This document shows positions 7,580-17,116 of a stretch of DNA of 43,651 bases, in pieces (positions within the stretch are counted from its first letter, which is position 1; each line of letters starts with the position of its first letter). The notes beneath the pieces were generated by a model. That model searched no databases and was not told where the DNA came from. It saw only the letters and a list, made by a program, of their open reading frames with translations. The stretch spans positions 1 to 43,651 of the forward strand of contig JAQYOU010000027.1 of the NCBI GenBank assembly GCA_028727105.1, written 5' to 3'. Source of the DNA: a bacterium. Lineage in GTDB: Bacteria > Bacillota > Clostridia > Lachnospirales > Lachnospiraceae. The position numbers were made by a program, and so were the translations under genes.

Positions 7580-10005
7580 GAGATTTTTACAGAGAACGAA
7601 GGATGGTGTGGTTCATTCTTGTTTTAGAATGTGTGATCGTATTTTACACGCTTCATGATATCTATCATGTGCCGCTGCTGCGTTTTTCGTTGGAGGCAGG
7701 TGCCTGTCTGCTGGCAGTGATCGCCACACGGCTGATGAATACGGTATTTCGCGATGCCTGTTCGGATTTTTTGCAGGCAGCGGTTACGATCACCTGCGGA
7801 ATGTCGGTCTACATGTGCTATTCCGTAGAGAGCGGATCCGATCGTCTGCTTCCCGTCTGCATGCTGTTTGTGCTGGCAGAGTGTACCATCTATAAAAATA
7901 TATCACTGAACGTGTTTGTGACGTCCATGAACGTGTTCCTGCTCCTGCTCTCGGAGCTTTTGGGCAGTCTGGGTGTGATCCACCGGAATTACAATCGGAT
8001 CGAGCAGATGTTTGTGCTGCTTCTCATGCTGATCATCAGCTTGCTGGAGCTTTATATGCAGAAGCAGGATCTGTTCACGGAACGCGTGGCGAGGGAGGAC
8101 GAAAAGAGTCTGGACGATCTGCTGCAGCTGGTGGAGATGAAATGTGAGGACGCTACAGCAGCTGCGGAAGCAAAGAGCAGCTTTCTGGCAAACATGTCCC
8201 ATGAGATCCGTACACCGATCAACGCAGTGCTGGGCATGAATGAGATGATCCTGCGGGAGGCACAGGATGAAGAGATCCGCGGCTACGCACAGAACATTCA
8301 GAGTGCGGGCACATCGTTGCTTTCGTTGATCAATGACATACTGGATATCTCAAAGATCGAGTCCGGAAAGATGGAGCTGATGCGGGAGAAATATCAGCTG
8401 GGTACCATGCTGTATGATCTGCTTCTGGTCATTCAGCCCCGCGCGGATGCAAAGGGACTGCAGCTGATCCTTGACATTGATGAAAATATCCCCAGTGAAT
8501 TGTATGGCGATGAGGTGCGCATTCGTCAGATCATTACGAATATTTTGACAAATGCGGTGAAATATACAGAAAAAGGAAGCGTGACACTGCGTGTCAAAAT
8601 GGAAAAGAAGGATTCGCGTCATATCGTATTAAAGGTTGCGGTCAAGGATACCGGTATCGGCATCAAGGAGAGCAAGGATGTTTTGTTTGCTTCCTTCCAG
8701 CGCGGCAAAGACTTAAGAGCGCATCATATCGAGGGCACGGGTCTGGGACTTTCCATTACCCAGCAGCTGCTTTTGATGATGGGCAGCGATCTGCAGATGG
8801 AGAGTATTTACGGAAAGGGCTCCATCTTCTCCTTTGATCTGGTGCAGACCGTTGTCAATGAGGCACCTATGGGCAATCTTCAGGATCTTTACCGGAAGCG
8901 GCTTGACCAGGAACAGAAGTACAAGGAGAGCTTCCAGGCTCCGGATGCCTGTGTGCTTGTCGTAGATGACAATGTGATGAACCAGAAGGTGGTGAAGTCT
9001 CTGCTCAAGCAGACGTTAGTCCATATCGATACAGCGGAGGACGGTGCGGGCTGTCTGGAAAAATGTGCGCGCAATCACTACGACCTGATCCTGATGGATC
9101 ATCTGATGCCGCACATGGATGGTGTGGAGGCATTTCACCGGCTGCGGGAGGATAAAGAAGGTAAAAATTACAAGACACCGGTCATCATTCTCACGGCGAA
9201 TGCGGTGGCGGGAATGAAACAGCAGTATCTGGATGAGGGCTTCAACGGATTCCTGTCAAAGCCTGTGCAGGCGACACTTTTGGAGGAAACATTAAGACAG
9301 TTTCTGCCGGAGGAGCTGGTGACATTGGCTGAACAGGAACAGGTAGATGATGAAGAAGAGAAGGAAAAACGTGAGAATCTGCGCCGTGCAGTAGACAAAC
9401 TGCGGCTTTCCGATATGGATCTGGATGATGCACTGCAGTATTCTTCCGGAACGGTTGCGGATGTGCTGGAAAACATCGAAGGGTATCTGTCTGAATTCGT
9501 TTCGAACAGGGAACGCATTCAAAAGGAATTTGAGGCGGAAAACTGGAATGACTTAAAGATCCATGTGCATGCGTTAAAAAGCACATCACGGATCATCGGT
9601 GCGATCCATCTGGCCTATCTTTCCGAACAGATGGAGCATGCCGCAGGCAGCGAGGATGCTTCCTATATCAAACAGAATATGCAGACACTGCTTTTTGAGT
9701 ATGAGCAGGTATGCATGGATCTGGAGCATCTGCTGGCAGTGCCTGTTGTCCGGGACATGCGGACGGTTGCCATCGTGATGGTACAGCCCGTTGACAGTTA
9801 TCTGTCCGAGGCAGAGCATTTCCTTTCGGGCGTGGAGGAATATGATGTGGACTTTGAGCGGCTTCGAACCTTCTGCAACTGCTATCCTTCCGGAATGCCC
9901 ATGGAGGAGGAGCGCGCGCAGCTGGCAAAGGCGGCGGAGGATTTTGATTATGAAGCGATCGGCGGTGCACTGATGCAGATCGTTACGCGCATAAAAGAGA
10001 ATTGA
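7576..10005 (+). CDS. Membrane hybrid sensor histidine kinase with receiver and HPt
   Basis: 809 residues. The first 175 or so are hydrophobic, with five to six likely membrane helices and no recognisable extracellular domain. A short linker leads to HisKA (phospho-acceptor His209 in MSHEIRTPIN), then HATPase_c with N-box (RQIITNILTNAVKY), G1 (DTGIGI) and G2 (GTGLGLS). Next comes a receiver with phospho-acceptor Asp508 (LILMDHLMPHMDG) and a C-terminal HPt with His665 (VHALKSTSR). All phosphorelay residues are present but there is no DNA-binding or enzymatic output, so the HPt must pass phosphate to an unknown regulator. The start overlaps the lipid-kinase-like gene by 4 bp. The next gene is a paralogue with the same plan. 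Confidence 0.9.
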   Translation: MRDFYRERRMVWFILVLECVIVFYTLHDIYHVPLLRFSLEAGACLLAVIATRLMNTVFRDACSDFLQAAVTITCGMSVYMCYSVESGSDRLLPVCMLFVLAECTIYKNISLNVFVTSMNVFLLLLSELLGSLGVIHRNYNRIEQMFVLLLMLIISLLELYMQKQDLFTERVAREDEKSLDDLLQLVEMKCEDATAAAEAKSSFLANMSHEIRTPINAVLGMNEMILREAQDEEIRGYAQNIQSAGTSLLSLINDILDISKIESGKMELMREKYQLGTMLYDLLLVIQPRADAKGLQLILDIDENIPSELYGDEVRIRQIITNILTNAVKYTEKGSVTLRVKMEKKDSRHIVLKVAVKDTGIGIKESKDVLFASFQRGKDLRAHHIEGTGLGLSITQQLLLMMGSDLQMESIYGKGSIFSFDLVQTVVNEAPMGNLQDLYRKRLDQEQKYKESFQAPDACVLVVDDNVMNQKVVKSLLKQTLVHIDTAEDGAGCLEKCARNHYDLILMDHLMPHMDGVEAFHRLREDKEGKNYKTPVIILTANAVAGMKQQYLDEGFNGFLSKPVQATLLEETLRQFLPEELVTLAEQEQVDDEEEKEKRENLRRAVDKLRLSDMDLDDALQYSSGTVADVLENIEGYLSEFVSNRERIQKEFEAENWNDLKIHVHALKSTSRIIGAIHLAYLSEQMEHAAGSEDASYIKQNMQTLLFEYEQVCMDLEHLLAVPVVRDMRTVAIVMVQPVDSYLSEAEHFLSGVEEYDVDFERLRTFCNCYPSGMPMEEERAQLAKAAEDFDYEAIGGALMQIVTRIKEN

Positions 10006-10018
10006 TGGAGGAGTGGTT

Positions 10019-12430
10019 ATGGATAAGAAGTACGAAGAGGAATATAAGCGGTCACACGACAGACTGGTGACCACACGGATCCATAAAGTATTAAATCTCT
10101 GCCTTTTGATCAGTCCGCTGCTGTATGTTTTTACAAAGCTGGGCGTGTTCGAGATACCGGATGTATATGTTTTTTCATCTGCGGCATATATCATTCTCTC
10201 ATGGCTGATCGTGGATATATTGATCCGGGCAAATAAGATCACTGCGGCCAAGATCTTTCAGCTGATCTATGTGGAGGTGATGGTAGCGGGGATGTCTTCG
10301 GATCCGTTTATCGGCATCTATATCACGTATTTTGCGATCCCGCTATTGTCCTGCATGTACATGGACTGGGTGCTGACGCTTGTTACATCGGTGCTTGGCT
10401 ATTTCTGCATGATGGGATTCTTATGGCCGCGGGCCGTGGGCTTTGTGGGACATGGGTTTACCCATATGACAGATCCGCTCCGGTTCTGGCTCGGTTTCGG
10501 TGCAGGGTATACGATCGAATATTTCTTTATGACCGTGTTTGCCATCTGTGTGGTCCGTCACGGCCGTGAGATCCGCCAGCACTATTTTGAGAGCCAGAAG
10601 GAAAAACTGTCGGCAGAAGCTGCCAATCAGGCAAAGAGCAGCTTCCTCGCCAACATGTCCCATGAGATCCGGACACCGATCAATGCCATCATTGGTATGA
10701 ACGAGATGATCCTGCGCGAGAGCAGGGAGCGTCGGATCGTGCGCTATGCAAATAATATCAAGGATGCCAGCAAGAGCCTGCTGGCTTTGATCAATGATAT
10801 TTTGGATTTTTCCAAGGTGGAATCCGGAAAGATGGAGATCATCAACGGAAATTACCAGATCAGCTCTCTTTTGAATGATCTGGTGAACATGATCGAACCC
10901 CGCGCAAAAGAAAAGAATCTGGAGCTGAAGCTGGACATTGATGATCAGATTCCCAGCGAGCTGTACGGAGATGAGGTACGTATCCGTCAGATCGTTACCA
11001 ACCTTTTGACGAATGCCGTAAAGTACACAAGAGAGGGTTCTGTGACGCTTAAGGTGCGCAGCACCAGACTGCTGGCGGAAGACCGGGTGCGTCTGGATGT
11101 GGCTGTTGTCGATACCGGTATCGGGATCAAAAAGGAGGACCAGGAAAAGCTGTTTTCAACGTTCCAGCGTGTGGATGAGGAACGGAACCGCGGCATTGAA
11201 GGCACCGGCCTTGGGCTGGCTCTTTCCAAGCAGCTGCTGGAATTAATGGATTCCAAGCTGCTTTTGGATAGTGAGTACGGACGCGGAAGTGCATTTTTCT
11301 TTGGACTGGTCCAGCGGATCGTGGATGATTCACCCATCGGTGATTATAAGTCGCAATATGAGAGAGCTTCCCGTGATACCACGCGGTATCAGGAGAGCTT
11401 CCAGGCACCGGATGCAAGGATCCTTGTTGTGGATGACACGCGCATGAATCTGGAAGTGTGCAAGGGATTGCTCAAAAAGACAAAAATACAGGTGGATACG
11501 GCAGACAGCGGATTGGAATGCCTGAATATGATTCTGAAAAAGGAATATCATATGATCTTTCTGGATCACAAAATGCCCCATATGGATGGCGTTCAGTGTT
11601 TGGAGCGCATGCGTCAGATGGAGGATAACCCCAATGCCCGCACAAAGGTGATCGCACTGACTGCCAATGCGGTGAGCGGTGCAAGAGAGTTTTATCTCAC
11701 CCATGGATTTGATGATTATCTGGCGAAACCGATTCAGGGTGAGCGTTTGGAACAGATCCTGTGTCAGTATCTTCCGCCGCAGTTTTTAAAGATGCCGGAG
11801 GAAGAGAATGTCGATTACATGGAAGAGCTTTGCATTCCGCCCATCGACGGCATCATTGCGGACGATGCTCTGCGCTATGCCGGCGGCGATCAGGAGGAAT
11901 ATCTGCATAATCTGAAGCTGTATCTGGAGGAGTATGAGGAGAAGAAGGATCGGATGGAGCAGTACTATGCCGAGGGGGATCTGGAAAATTATCAGATACT
12001 TGTCCATGCGGTAAAGAGTACGTCACGGCTGATCGGAGCAAATGAGCTTTCCGAGATGGCACGCCTTTTGGAGGAGGCAGCCGGAGCACGGGATATGGAA
12101 CGGGTTCGCGCCGGGCATGCACCTCTCATGGAACGGTTTGCATACCAGAGCTCCTGCATAGCACAGACCATTTCAGAGCTGGGAATGGATGAGAAACAGG
12201 TGGAGCTTGAGGCTGTATCACCGGAAGAGCTCTTAAGCTTCTGTGAGAGCTTAAAGGAAAGCCTTGCAGAGTTCGATATGGAAGAACTCCAAAAGAAAGT
12301 GGAAAAGCTGCAGACCTTTGATGTGTTAAAAGAGATCAAGGATGCCATGCTGACAGCCGTCAATAATTTTGACTATGATGGCATCAGTGAGCAGGCCGAA
12401 GCGCTGGAGCAGCTGGTCGGTAAAGGATAA
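10019..12430 (+). CDS. Second membrane hybrid histidine kinase with receiver and HPt
   Basis: 803 residues, paralogous to the preceding kinase. It has about six membrane helices in residues 25-185, HisKA with His215, HATPase_c (DTGIGI, GTGLGLA), a receiver with Asp516 (IFLDHKMPHMDG), and an HPt with His663 (VHAVKSTSR) plus an extended acidic helical tail. ATG 10019 sits 6 nt after GGAGGA, 13 nt past the previous stop. The receiver approach segment (ESFQAPDA) and the HisKA/HPt motifs are nearly identical in the two proteins, pointing to tandem duplication, while the membrane domains have diverged. This suggests two input signals feeding one relay. The operon ends at the terminator that follows. 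Confidence 0.9.
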   Translation: MDKKYEEEYKRSHDRLVTTRIHKVLNLCLLISPLLYVFTKLGVFEIPDVYVFSSAAYIILSWLIVDILIRANKITAAKIFQLIYVEVMVAGMSSDPFIGIYITYFAIPLLSCMYMDWVLTLVTSVLGYFCMMGFLWPRAVGFVGHGFTHMTDPLRFWLGFGAGYTIEYFFMTVFAICVVRHGREIRQHYFESQKEKLSAEAANQAKSSFLANMSHEIRTPINAIIGMNEMILRESRERRIVRYANNIKDASKSLLALINDILDFSKVESGKMEIINGNYQISSLLNDLVNMIEPRAKEKNLELKLDIDDQIPSELYGDEVRIRQIVTNLLTNAVKYTREGSVTLKVRSTRLLAEDRVRLDVAVVDTGIGIKKEDQEKLFSTFQRVDEERNRGIEGTGLGLALSKQLLELMDSKLLLDSEYGRGSAFFFGLVQRIVDDSPIGDYKSQYERASRDTTRYQESFQAPDARILVVDDTRMNLEVCKGLLKKTKIQVDTADSGLECLNMILKKEYHMIFLDHKMPHMDGVQCLERMRQMEDNPNARTKVIALTANAVSGAREFYLTHGFDDYLAKPIQGERLEQILCQYLPPQFLKMPEEENVDYMEELCIPPIDGIIADDALRYAGGDQEEYLHNLKLYLEEYEEKKDRMEQYYAEGDLENYQILVHAVKSTSRLIGANELSEMARLLEEAAGARDMERVRAGHAPLMERFAYQSSCIAQTISELGMDEKQVELEAVSPEELLSFCESLKESLAEFDMEELQKKVEKLQTFDVLKEIKDAMLTAVNNFDYDGISEQAEALEQLVGKG

Positions 12431-12443
12431 AATAACATAAGGA

Positions 12444-12503
12444 CGGATCTGTAGGATCCGATCATAAGGAGCAGTCATGCATGTTGCAGGCTGCTCCTTT
12501 TCT
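12444..12503 (+). terminator. Terminator after the histidine-kinase operon
   Basis: AAGGAGCAG (12466-12474) pairs perfectly with CTGCTCCTT (12491-12499) and is followed by TTTTCT. A second short inverted repeat, CGGATC/GATCCG, lies just before at 12444-12460. The loop and 3' arm contain GCAGGCTGC, a string also present in the two terminators around the HTH gene at 19 kb. Confidence 0.75.
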
Positions 12504-12587
12504 GTCCGGTTTTTTGGACAGGTTTTTCGGTAAGATGGGATTACACGAAACCGAGGGATGAAAACGGAAACGATTGGGGGAATACAG

Positions 12588-12911
12588 ATGGAAGGAAAGA
12601 AGATCATAGCAGTAGATTTTGACGGAACGCTTTGTAAGGACTGTTATCCAAAGATCGGCGATGCGAATGAGGGTCTGATCGCCAGGCTGAAGGAGCTGCA
12701 CAGGCAGGGAGACCGGCTGATCCTTTGGACCTGCCGACAGGGGGAACGGCTGGAGGAGGCCTTGCATTTTTGTCTGGACCGCGGGCTTTCCTTTGATGCG
12801 GTGAACGAAAATCTGCCGGAGATCATCGAACAGTATGGCAGTGACTCGCGAAAAATATTCGCAGATGTGTATCTTGATGACCGTTGTGAAAGGATCGGGT
12901 GGATCTCATGA
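12588..12911 (+). CDS. Small HAD-superfamily phosphatase
   Basis: 107-residue HAD hydrolase without a cap insertion: motif I VDFDGTLC (nucleophile and acid Asp near residue 10), motif II ILWTCR (Thr near residue 44) and a terminal acidic motif VYLDDR. The substrate cannot be told from sequence; small HADs of this type are usually annotated only as hydrolases. I chose ATG 12588 after GGGGG with about 7-nt spacing; an in-frame ATG at 12558 exists but has a poorer site. The stop overlaps the next ATG (ATGA), so it is coupled to the small membrane protein. Confidence 0.7.
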   Translation: MEGKKIIAVDFDGTLCKDCYPKIGDANEGLIARLKELHRQGDRLILWTCRQGERLEEALHFCLDRGLSFDAVNENLPEIIEQYGSDSRKIFADVYLDDRCERIGWIS

Positions 12912-13126
12912 AACAGATATTTTCTTATGTATTTTCTTATGTAGTAGCAGCCATGATCCTGTCAGTCAGCAGTATCGCGCTGGTAGCAGCACTTTTGGCA
13001 AGAGACGTCTTTGGGCAGGGCGATCCGGTAGTCGCAGTTGTATTTGTGCTCCTATTTCTTTTGTATTTCATTTTTTTATTGCTGTTAGACCGTTTACAGA
13101 ATGTGAAAAAGGTGGCAAGAGGTTGA
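12908..13126 (+). CDS. Small two-helix membrane protein of unknown function
   Basis: 72 residues with two hydrophobic segments: about 8-31 (VVAAMILSVSSIALVAALL) and 43-62 (VAVVFVLLFLLYFIFLLLL). The C-terminus is basic (RLQNVKKVARG), so both ends are probably cytoplasmic. I do not recognise the family. The start codon overlaps the HAD stop (ATGA), which strongly supports that it is translated. A GTG 9 nt upstream is in frame but less likely. Confidence 0.6.
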   Translation: MKQIFSYVFSYVVAAMILSVSSIALVAALLARDVFGQGDPVVAVVFVLLFLLYFIFLLLLDRLQNVKKVARG

Positions 13127-13150
13127 CAGTGAAAGCCAGAAAAATTAAAA

Positions 13151-13305
13151 TGTAAGTATATCTTCAGAGCCAAGGCAATTTACGTGGAAATCTTGAACCA
13201 AGCTTGCTTGAGTGAAAGATTTTCTGCGTAAATTTCTTTGGCGAGAAGCCATATCGAGATGGAGCGATAGCGGAATCGAGATAGGGATCTGAAGATATAC
13301 TTACA
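13151..13305. repeat. Long palindromic element A (155 bp)
   Basis: The outer arms are a perfect 17-bp inverted repeat: TGTAAGTATATCTTCAG (13151-13167) and its complement at 13289-13305. Inside is a second long arm pair: GCCAAGGCAATTTACG (from 13169) against CGTAAATTTCTTTGGC, then GAAATCTT against AAGATTTT, around a central loop containing AGCTTGCTTGAGTG. A further small hairpin TATCG/CGATA lies on the 3' side. The element fills the gap between the small membrane protein and the next gene and ends about 20 nt before that start codon. There is no U-tract, so it is not a simple terminator. Confidence 0.8.
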
Positions 13306-13326
13306 CAGGAAGAGAGAGGAAAAGCT

Positions 13327-14514
13327 ATGAGAAAAAGACGTTTTCTGGTAATTGTGGCAGCTATCGCCATCAGTATGAGCTTTACGGCACCCGTGACAAT
13401 ATCTGCAACAGAAGTGGAAGACGGTGCAGATACAACAGATGATGAGCAGGAGGACGGCGAACAGACAACGATCGCCGCTCCTGATGCAGAGGACGACACA
13501 GATGACAGCAGCTCCGGCACTGGTAACAGCAGTTCCGGCACTTCTTCCGGCAGCTCCGGCAGCTCCGGCACGGCCGGCACTTCTTCTGGCAGCACAAAGT
13601 CTTCGGACAGCAGCCTGGCGCATCTGGGGATCTCACCGGGCAGCCTGAGTCCGGCTTTTTCTGCGGGAACATACACCTATACGGCATCCGTGGACGCAAA
13701 TACCACCGCGATCTCCGTGGCAGCAAGACCAAACAGCAGCAAGGCAGTGATCGCAGCCGTCAGCGGAGCGAAATCCCTGAAACCGGGATCCAATACGGTA
13801 AAGGTCATTGTAGAAGCAGAAAACGGAGCCACGAGCACCTACACGATCACAGTAAACTGCGGAGCCGCTTCTGTGACCACGCAGCCTGCGGACCAGACGC
13901 AGACTGACACACCGGAGCAGTCAGAGGGTGGGCAGACGCTGGAAGGAGAGATCTCTGCGATCGAGGATACAGAAGATGAGCCGGAAAAACAGTCGGAGGT
14001 AACCTTTGACACCAATGGATATCTGATCTATGAGGGAAATGCTTATATGCCCTCATCCATGATGCCGGAGGGCGAGTATGTATCGCTTGATAAATATAAC
14101 AAGCTTTATGAGCAGCTGCAGGCGCAGAAGACAAAAAATATGCGCTGGCTGATCCTGTGTATCGTGATCATTGTCCTGCTTCTGATTGTGATCATAAATC
14201 TTGCGTTCAAGTTGCGAGATGTTCGACAGGACGCGAAGCTGGGGCTGAACGGCATTGATGATGAAGAGGACCTTCCGAAAAAGAAGCGCGGATCAAAAGA
14301 GGAACGGGGTTTGAAGGAAAAGAAGCCGACTGTGGGGACCACGGATACATCCATGATCCCGGATGTGAAAATGCCGGCTGCCGCAAATACTCCAAAGCCT
14401 GCCGCAAAGCCCTCAAAGCCAGCAGGAAAGGCAGAAAAGCCGTCTGTCGCAAAGCCGGCAAAAGCCGCAAAAAAGGCACAAGATCCGGAGATCCTGGATC
14501 TGAATGATTTATAG
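13327..14514 (+). CDS. Membrane-anchored surface protein with cadherin-like beta-sandwich domain
   Basis: 395 residues: signal peptide (residues 1-27, RKRRF then a hydrophobic core ending TISA), a Ser/Gly/Thr linker with SSGT and SGSSGS units (about 55-95), and one cadherin-like beta-sandwich domain (about 97-177: LGISPGSLSPAF...YTYTASV...STYTITV). After an acidic spacer there is a transmembrane helix near residues 275-298 (LILCIVIIVLLLIVIINLAF) and a Lys/Pro/Ala-rich cytoplasmic tail. The tail resembles eukaryotic-like anchoring tails and may bind a partner; that is inference. AGGAAGAGAGAGG precedes ATG 13327. The domain type is common on Lachnospiraceae surface proteins, and the function of this one is unknown. 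clpC follows after 49 nt. Confidence 0.7.
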   Translation: MRKRRFLVIVAAIAISMSFTAPVTISATEVEDGADTTDDEQEDGEQTTIAAPDAEDDTDDSSSGTGNSSSGTSSGSSGSSGTAGTSSGSTKSSDSSLAHLGISPGSLSPAFSAGTYTYTASVDANTTAISVAARPNSSKAVIAAVSGAKSLKPGSNTVKVIVEAENGATSTYTITVNCGAASVTTQPADQTQTDTPEQSEGGQTLEGEISAIEDTEDEPEKQSEVTFDTNGYLIYEGNAYMPSSMMPEGEYVSLDKYNKLYEQLQAQKTKNMRWLILCIVIIVLLLIVIINLAFKLRDVRQDAKLGLNGIDDEEDLPKKKRGSKEERGLKEKKPTVGTTDTSMIPDVKMPAAANTPKPAAKPSKPAGKAEKPSVAKPAKAAKKAQDPEILDLNDL

Positions 14515-14522
14515 AAAGGAAG

Positions 14523-14545
14523 ATAGCTGTCGTTTGGACAGCTAT
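14523..14545 (+). promoter_or_regulatory. Hairpin in the clpC leader
   Basis: Perfect 9-bp stem ATAGCTGTC/GACAGCTAT with a 5-nt loop, 18 nt before the clpC start and without a T-run. It may stabilise or modulate the clpC mRNA. No CtsR-type GGTCAAA repeats are visible. Confidence 0.5.
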
Positions 14546-14563
14546 GAAAGGTAGTATTATTTT

Positions 14564-17014
14564 ATGAACAGACCCTACACAGCCAAGGCAAAACGAGCAC
14601 TTACCCTGGCGGGCAGATCGTCCCGGAGTCTGCACCACAATTATATCGGGACAGAGCATCTGCTTCTCGGACTGCTGCGGGAGGGCAGCGGTGTGGCAGC
14701 CTGTGTGCTTATGAATAATGGTGTGGAAGAAGATCATCTGGTGCAGCTGATCGAAGATCTGATCGCACCTTCTTCTGATGTCATGATCATGGATGGTGAC
14801 GGTTATTCGCCGAAGACCCAGAAGGTGTTGGAGCGTGCAGCGGCAGAGGCAGAGCGCTTTCGCAGCGAGCAGATCGGAACCGAGCATCTTTTGATCGCGA
14901 TCTTAAAGGAGGTCGATTGCGCGGCATCCAGACTGCTAAATACTCTGGGAGTCAACGGACAAAAGCTGTATGTGGACGTACTGGTGGCCATGGGCGAGGA
15001 TGCATCCCAGTACAAGGATGAGCTGCAGGGCAGCAGATCCGGAAAAAAGAAAAATGCAACTGCAACATTGGATGCATATTCCAGAGACCTGACAGAGCTT
15101 GCAAGAGAAGGCGCGCTGGATCCGGTCATCGGAAGAGCGGATGAGATCGAGCGCGTGATCCAGATCTTAAGCCGCAGGGGAAAGAACAATCCCTGCCTGA
15201 TCGGTGAGCCGGGCGTTGGAAAAACGGCTATCGTGGAAGGACTGGCGCAGCGCATTGTCAACGGTATTGTTCCGGATACCGTTGTTGATAAGCGTCTTCT
15301 GACGCTGGATCTTTCCGGAATGGTGGCAGGCTCCAAATATCGCGGAGAATTTGAGGAGCGCATCAAGCGCGTGATCGCTGAAGTGCAGGAAGCCGGCAAT
15401 ATCATTCTTTTTATCGACGAGATCCATACGATCATCGGTGCCGGCGGTGCAGAAGGTGCCATCGATGCATCCAACATTTTAAAGCCGTCCCTGGCGCGGG
15501 GCGAGATCCAGCTGATCGGTGCCACGACTATCGAGGAATACCGGAAATATGTGGAGAAGGATGCTGCGTTAGAGCGCCGTTTCCAGCCGGTAACGGTGGA
15601 GGAACCCACGGTAGAGCAGTCCATTGATATATTACAGGGATTAAAAAGCCGTTATGAGGAGCATCATCAGGTGCAGATCACGGATGAGGGCGTGGAGGCG
15701 GCTGTCCGTCTTTCCAAGCGATACATCAACGACCGCAATCTTCCGGACAAAGCGATCGACCTGATCGATGAAGCCGCGGCACGGATCCGCCTGTCTGTCT
15801 GCAAGACACCGGTGGAGCTGATGAACTATCAGGAAAAGAGCCGTGAAATGGAGCAGGCCTTTGTCGAAGCCATGGCAGACGGAGACATGGAACTGGCTTC
15901 CCGCTGCATGGATGAGCGGGCAAAAGCAGATGCGGCCTATGAGAAAGAGAAAAAGCGCTTAGAGCGCAAAAAGAACCGCAAGATACCGGTTGTGGGCGAG
16001 GCGGAGATCGCAGAAGTGGTTTCTAAGTGGACAAAGATCCCCATCAAGCGTCTGACAGAAGGCGAAGCAGAACGTCTGCGCCGCCTGGAAAAGACACTGC
16101 ACAAGCGTGTGATCGGACAGGAGGAGGCAGTCAGTGCGGTGGCAAGAGCCGTTCGAAGAGGACGTGTGGGTCTCAAGGATCCGAATCGTCCCATCGGCTC
16201 CTTCCTGTTTTTGGGACCTACCGGTGTCGGCAAAACAGAGATCTCCAAGGCACTTGCTGAGGCGATCTTTGGTGATGAGCAGGCCATGATCCGCGTGGAT
16301 ATGTCCGAATATATGGAGAAGCACAGCGTTTCTAAAATGATCGGTTCTCCTCCGGGCTATGTGGGCTTTGATGATGGCGGACAGCTCAGTGAGAAGGTGC
16401 GGCGCAATCCTTACTCCGTGATCCTCTTTGATGAGATCGAGAAGGCACATCCCGATGTGTTTAACATTTTACTTCAGGTGCTGGATGACGGGCGTATCAC
16501 GGATTCCCAGGGGCGCCGTATAGATTTCAAAAACACGATCATCATCATGACCAGCAACGCAGGTGCCCAGTCCATCGTGGCACCGAAAAAGCTTGGCTTC
16601 GCATCGGTCAATGATGAGAAGCAGGATTATGAGCGTATGAAATCCCTGGTGATGGAGGATGTCTCGCGGATCTTTAAGCCGGAGTTTTTGAACCGTATCG
16701 ATGAGACGATCGTCTTCCGTATGCTGAATAAGGACGACATGAAGAAGATCGTAACATTGCTGTCAAAGACGCTGGTGGAGCGCTGCAAGAGCCAGATGAA
16801 CATTGATCTGATCATCACGGAGCCGGTAAAGGCTTATATCGTGGAAAAAGCCTATGATCCGAAGTATGGTGCGCGTCCGCTGCGCCGGATGATCCAGACA
16901 AAGATCGAGGACCAGCTGGCGGAGGAGATCTTATCCGGCAGGGCAAAAAAAGGTGATACTGTACGTGTTGCCCTGAAGAAAAAAGAACTTGTTTTCGAAG
17001 TGAAAAATAACTAG
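14564..17014 (+). CDS. clpC: ATP-dependent Clp protease ATP-binding subunit ClpC
   Basis: 816-residue AAA+ unfoldase that feeds damaged or regulated proteins to ClpP. It has two Clp_N repeats (about 1-145), AAA-1 with Walker A GEPGVGKT (near 214), a middle coiled-coil domain (about 410-470), AAA-2 with Walker A GPTGVGKT (near 551), an AAA-2 arginine-finger region, and the D2-small C-terminal domain. The length is that of ClpC rather than ClpB or ClpA. ctsR, mcsA and mcsB, which precede clpC in many Bacilli, are absent here; instead it follows a surface-protein gene. GAAAGGTAG lies upstream of ATG 14564. Confidence 0.95.
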   Translation: MNRPYTAKAKRALTLAGRSSRSLHHNYIGTEHLLLGLLREGSGVAACVLMNNGVEEDHLVQLIEDLIAPSSDVMIMDGDGYSPKTQKVLERAAAEAERFRSEQIGTEHLLIAILKEVDCAASRLLNTLGVNGQKLYVDVLVAMGEDASQYKDELQGSRSGKKKNATATLDAYSRDLTELAREGALDPVIGRADEIERVIQILSRRGKNNPCLIGEPGVGKTAIVEGLAQRIVNGIVPDTVVDKRLLTLDLSGMVAGSKYRGEFEERIKRVIAEVQEAGNIILFIDEIHTIIGAGGAEGAIDASNILKPSLARGEIQLIGATTIEEYRKYVEKDAALERRFQPVTVEEPTVEQSIDILQGLKSRYEEHHQVQITDEGVEAAVRLSKRYINDRNLPDKAIDLIDEAAARIRLSVCKTPVELMNYQEKSREMEQAFVEAMADGDMELASRCMDERAKADAAYEKEKKRLERKKNRKIPVVGEAEIAEVVSKWTKIPIKRLTEGEAERLRRLEKTLHKRVIGQEEAVSAVARAVRRGRVGLKDPNRPIGSFLFLGPTGVGKTEISKALAEAIFGDEQAMIRVDMSEYMEKHSVSKMIGSPPGYVGFDDGGQLSEKVRRNPYSVILFDEIEKAHPDVFNILLQVLDDGRITDSQGRRIDFKNTIIIMTSNAGAQSIVAPKKLGFASVNDEKQDYERMKSLVMEDVSRIFKPEFLNRIDETIVFRMLNKDDMKKIVTLLSKTLVERCKSQMNIDLIITEPVKAYIVEKAYDPKYGARPLRRMIQTKIEDQLAEEILSGRAKKGDTVRVALKKKELVFEVKNN

Positions 17015-17040
17015 TCAAAAGAGGCAGATTCATTTATAAT
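17012..17040 (+). promoter_or_regulatory. Probable promoter for the 17.1-kb hypothetical gene and radA
   Basis: TAGTCA (17012-17017), a 17-bp spacer and consensus TATAAT (17035-17040) lie just after the clpC stop, giving a leader of about 70 nt. The -35 match is weak. Confidence 0.45.
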
Positions 17041-17116
17041 GAAGCTAGCTGAAACAAACGACATCATGCGGTTGCAAATTCACAGCGCAGCCGCAGCAAT
17101 ACTTAGGAGGAACAAC

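Noticed and set aside
14515..14563. CtsR operator before clpC
   Set aside because: No GGTCAAA repeats; only a plain hairpin is present.
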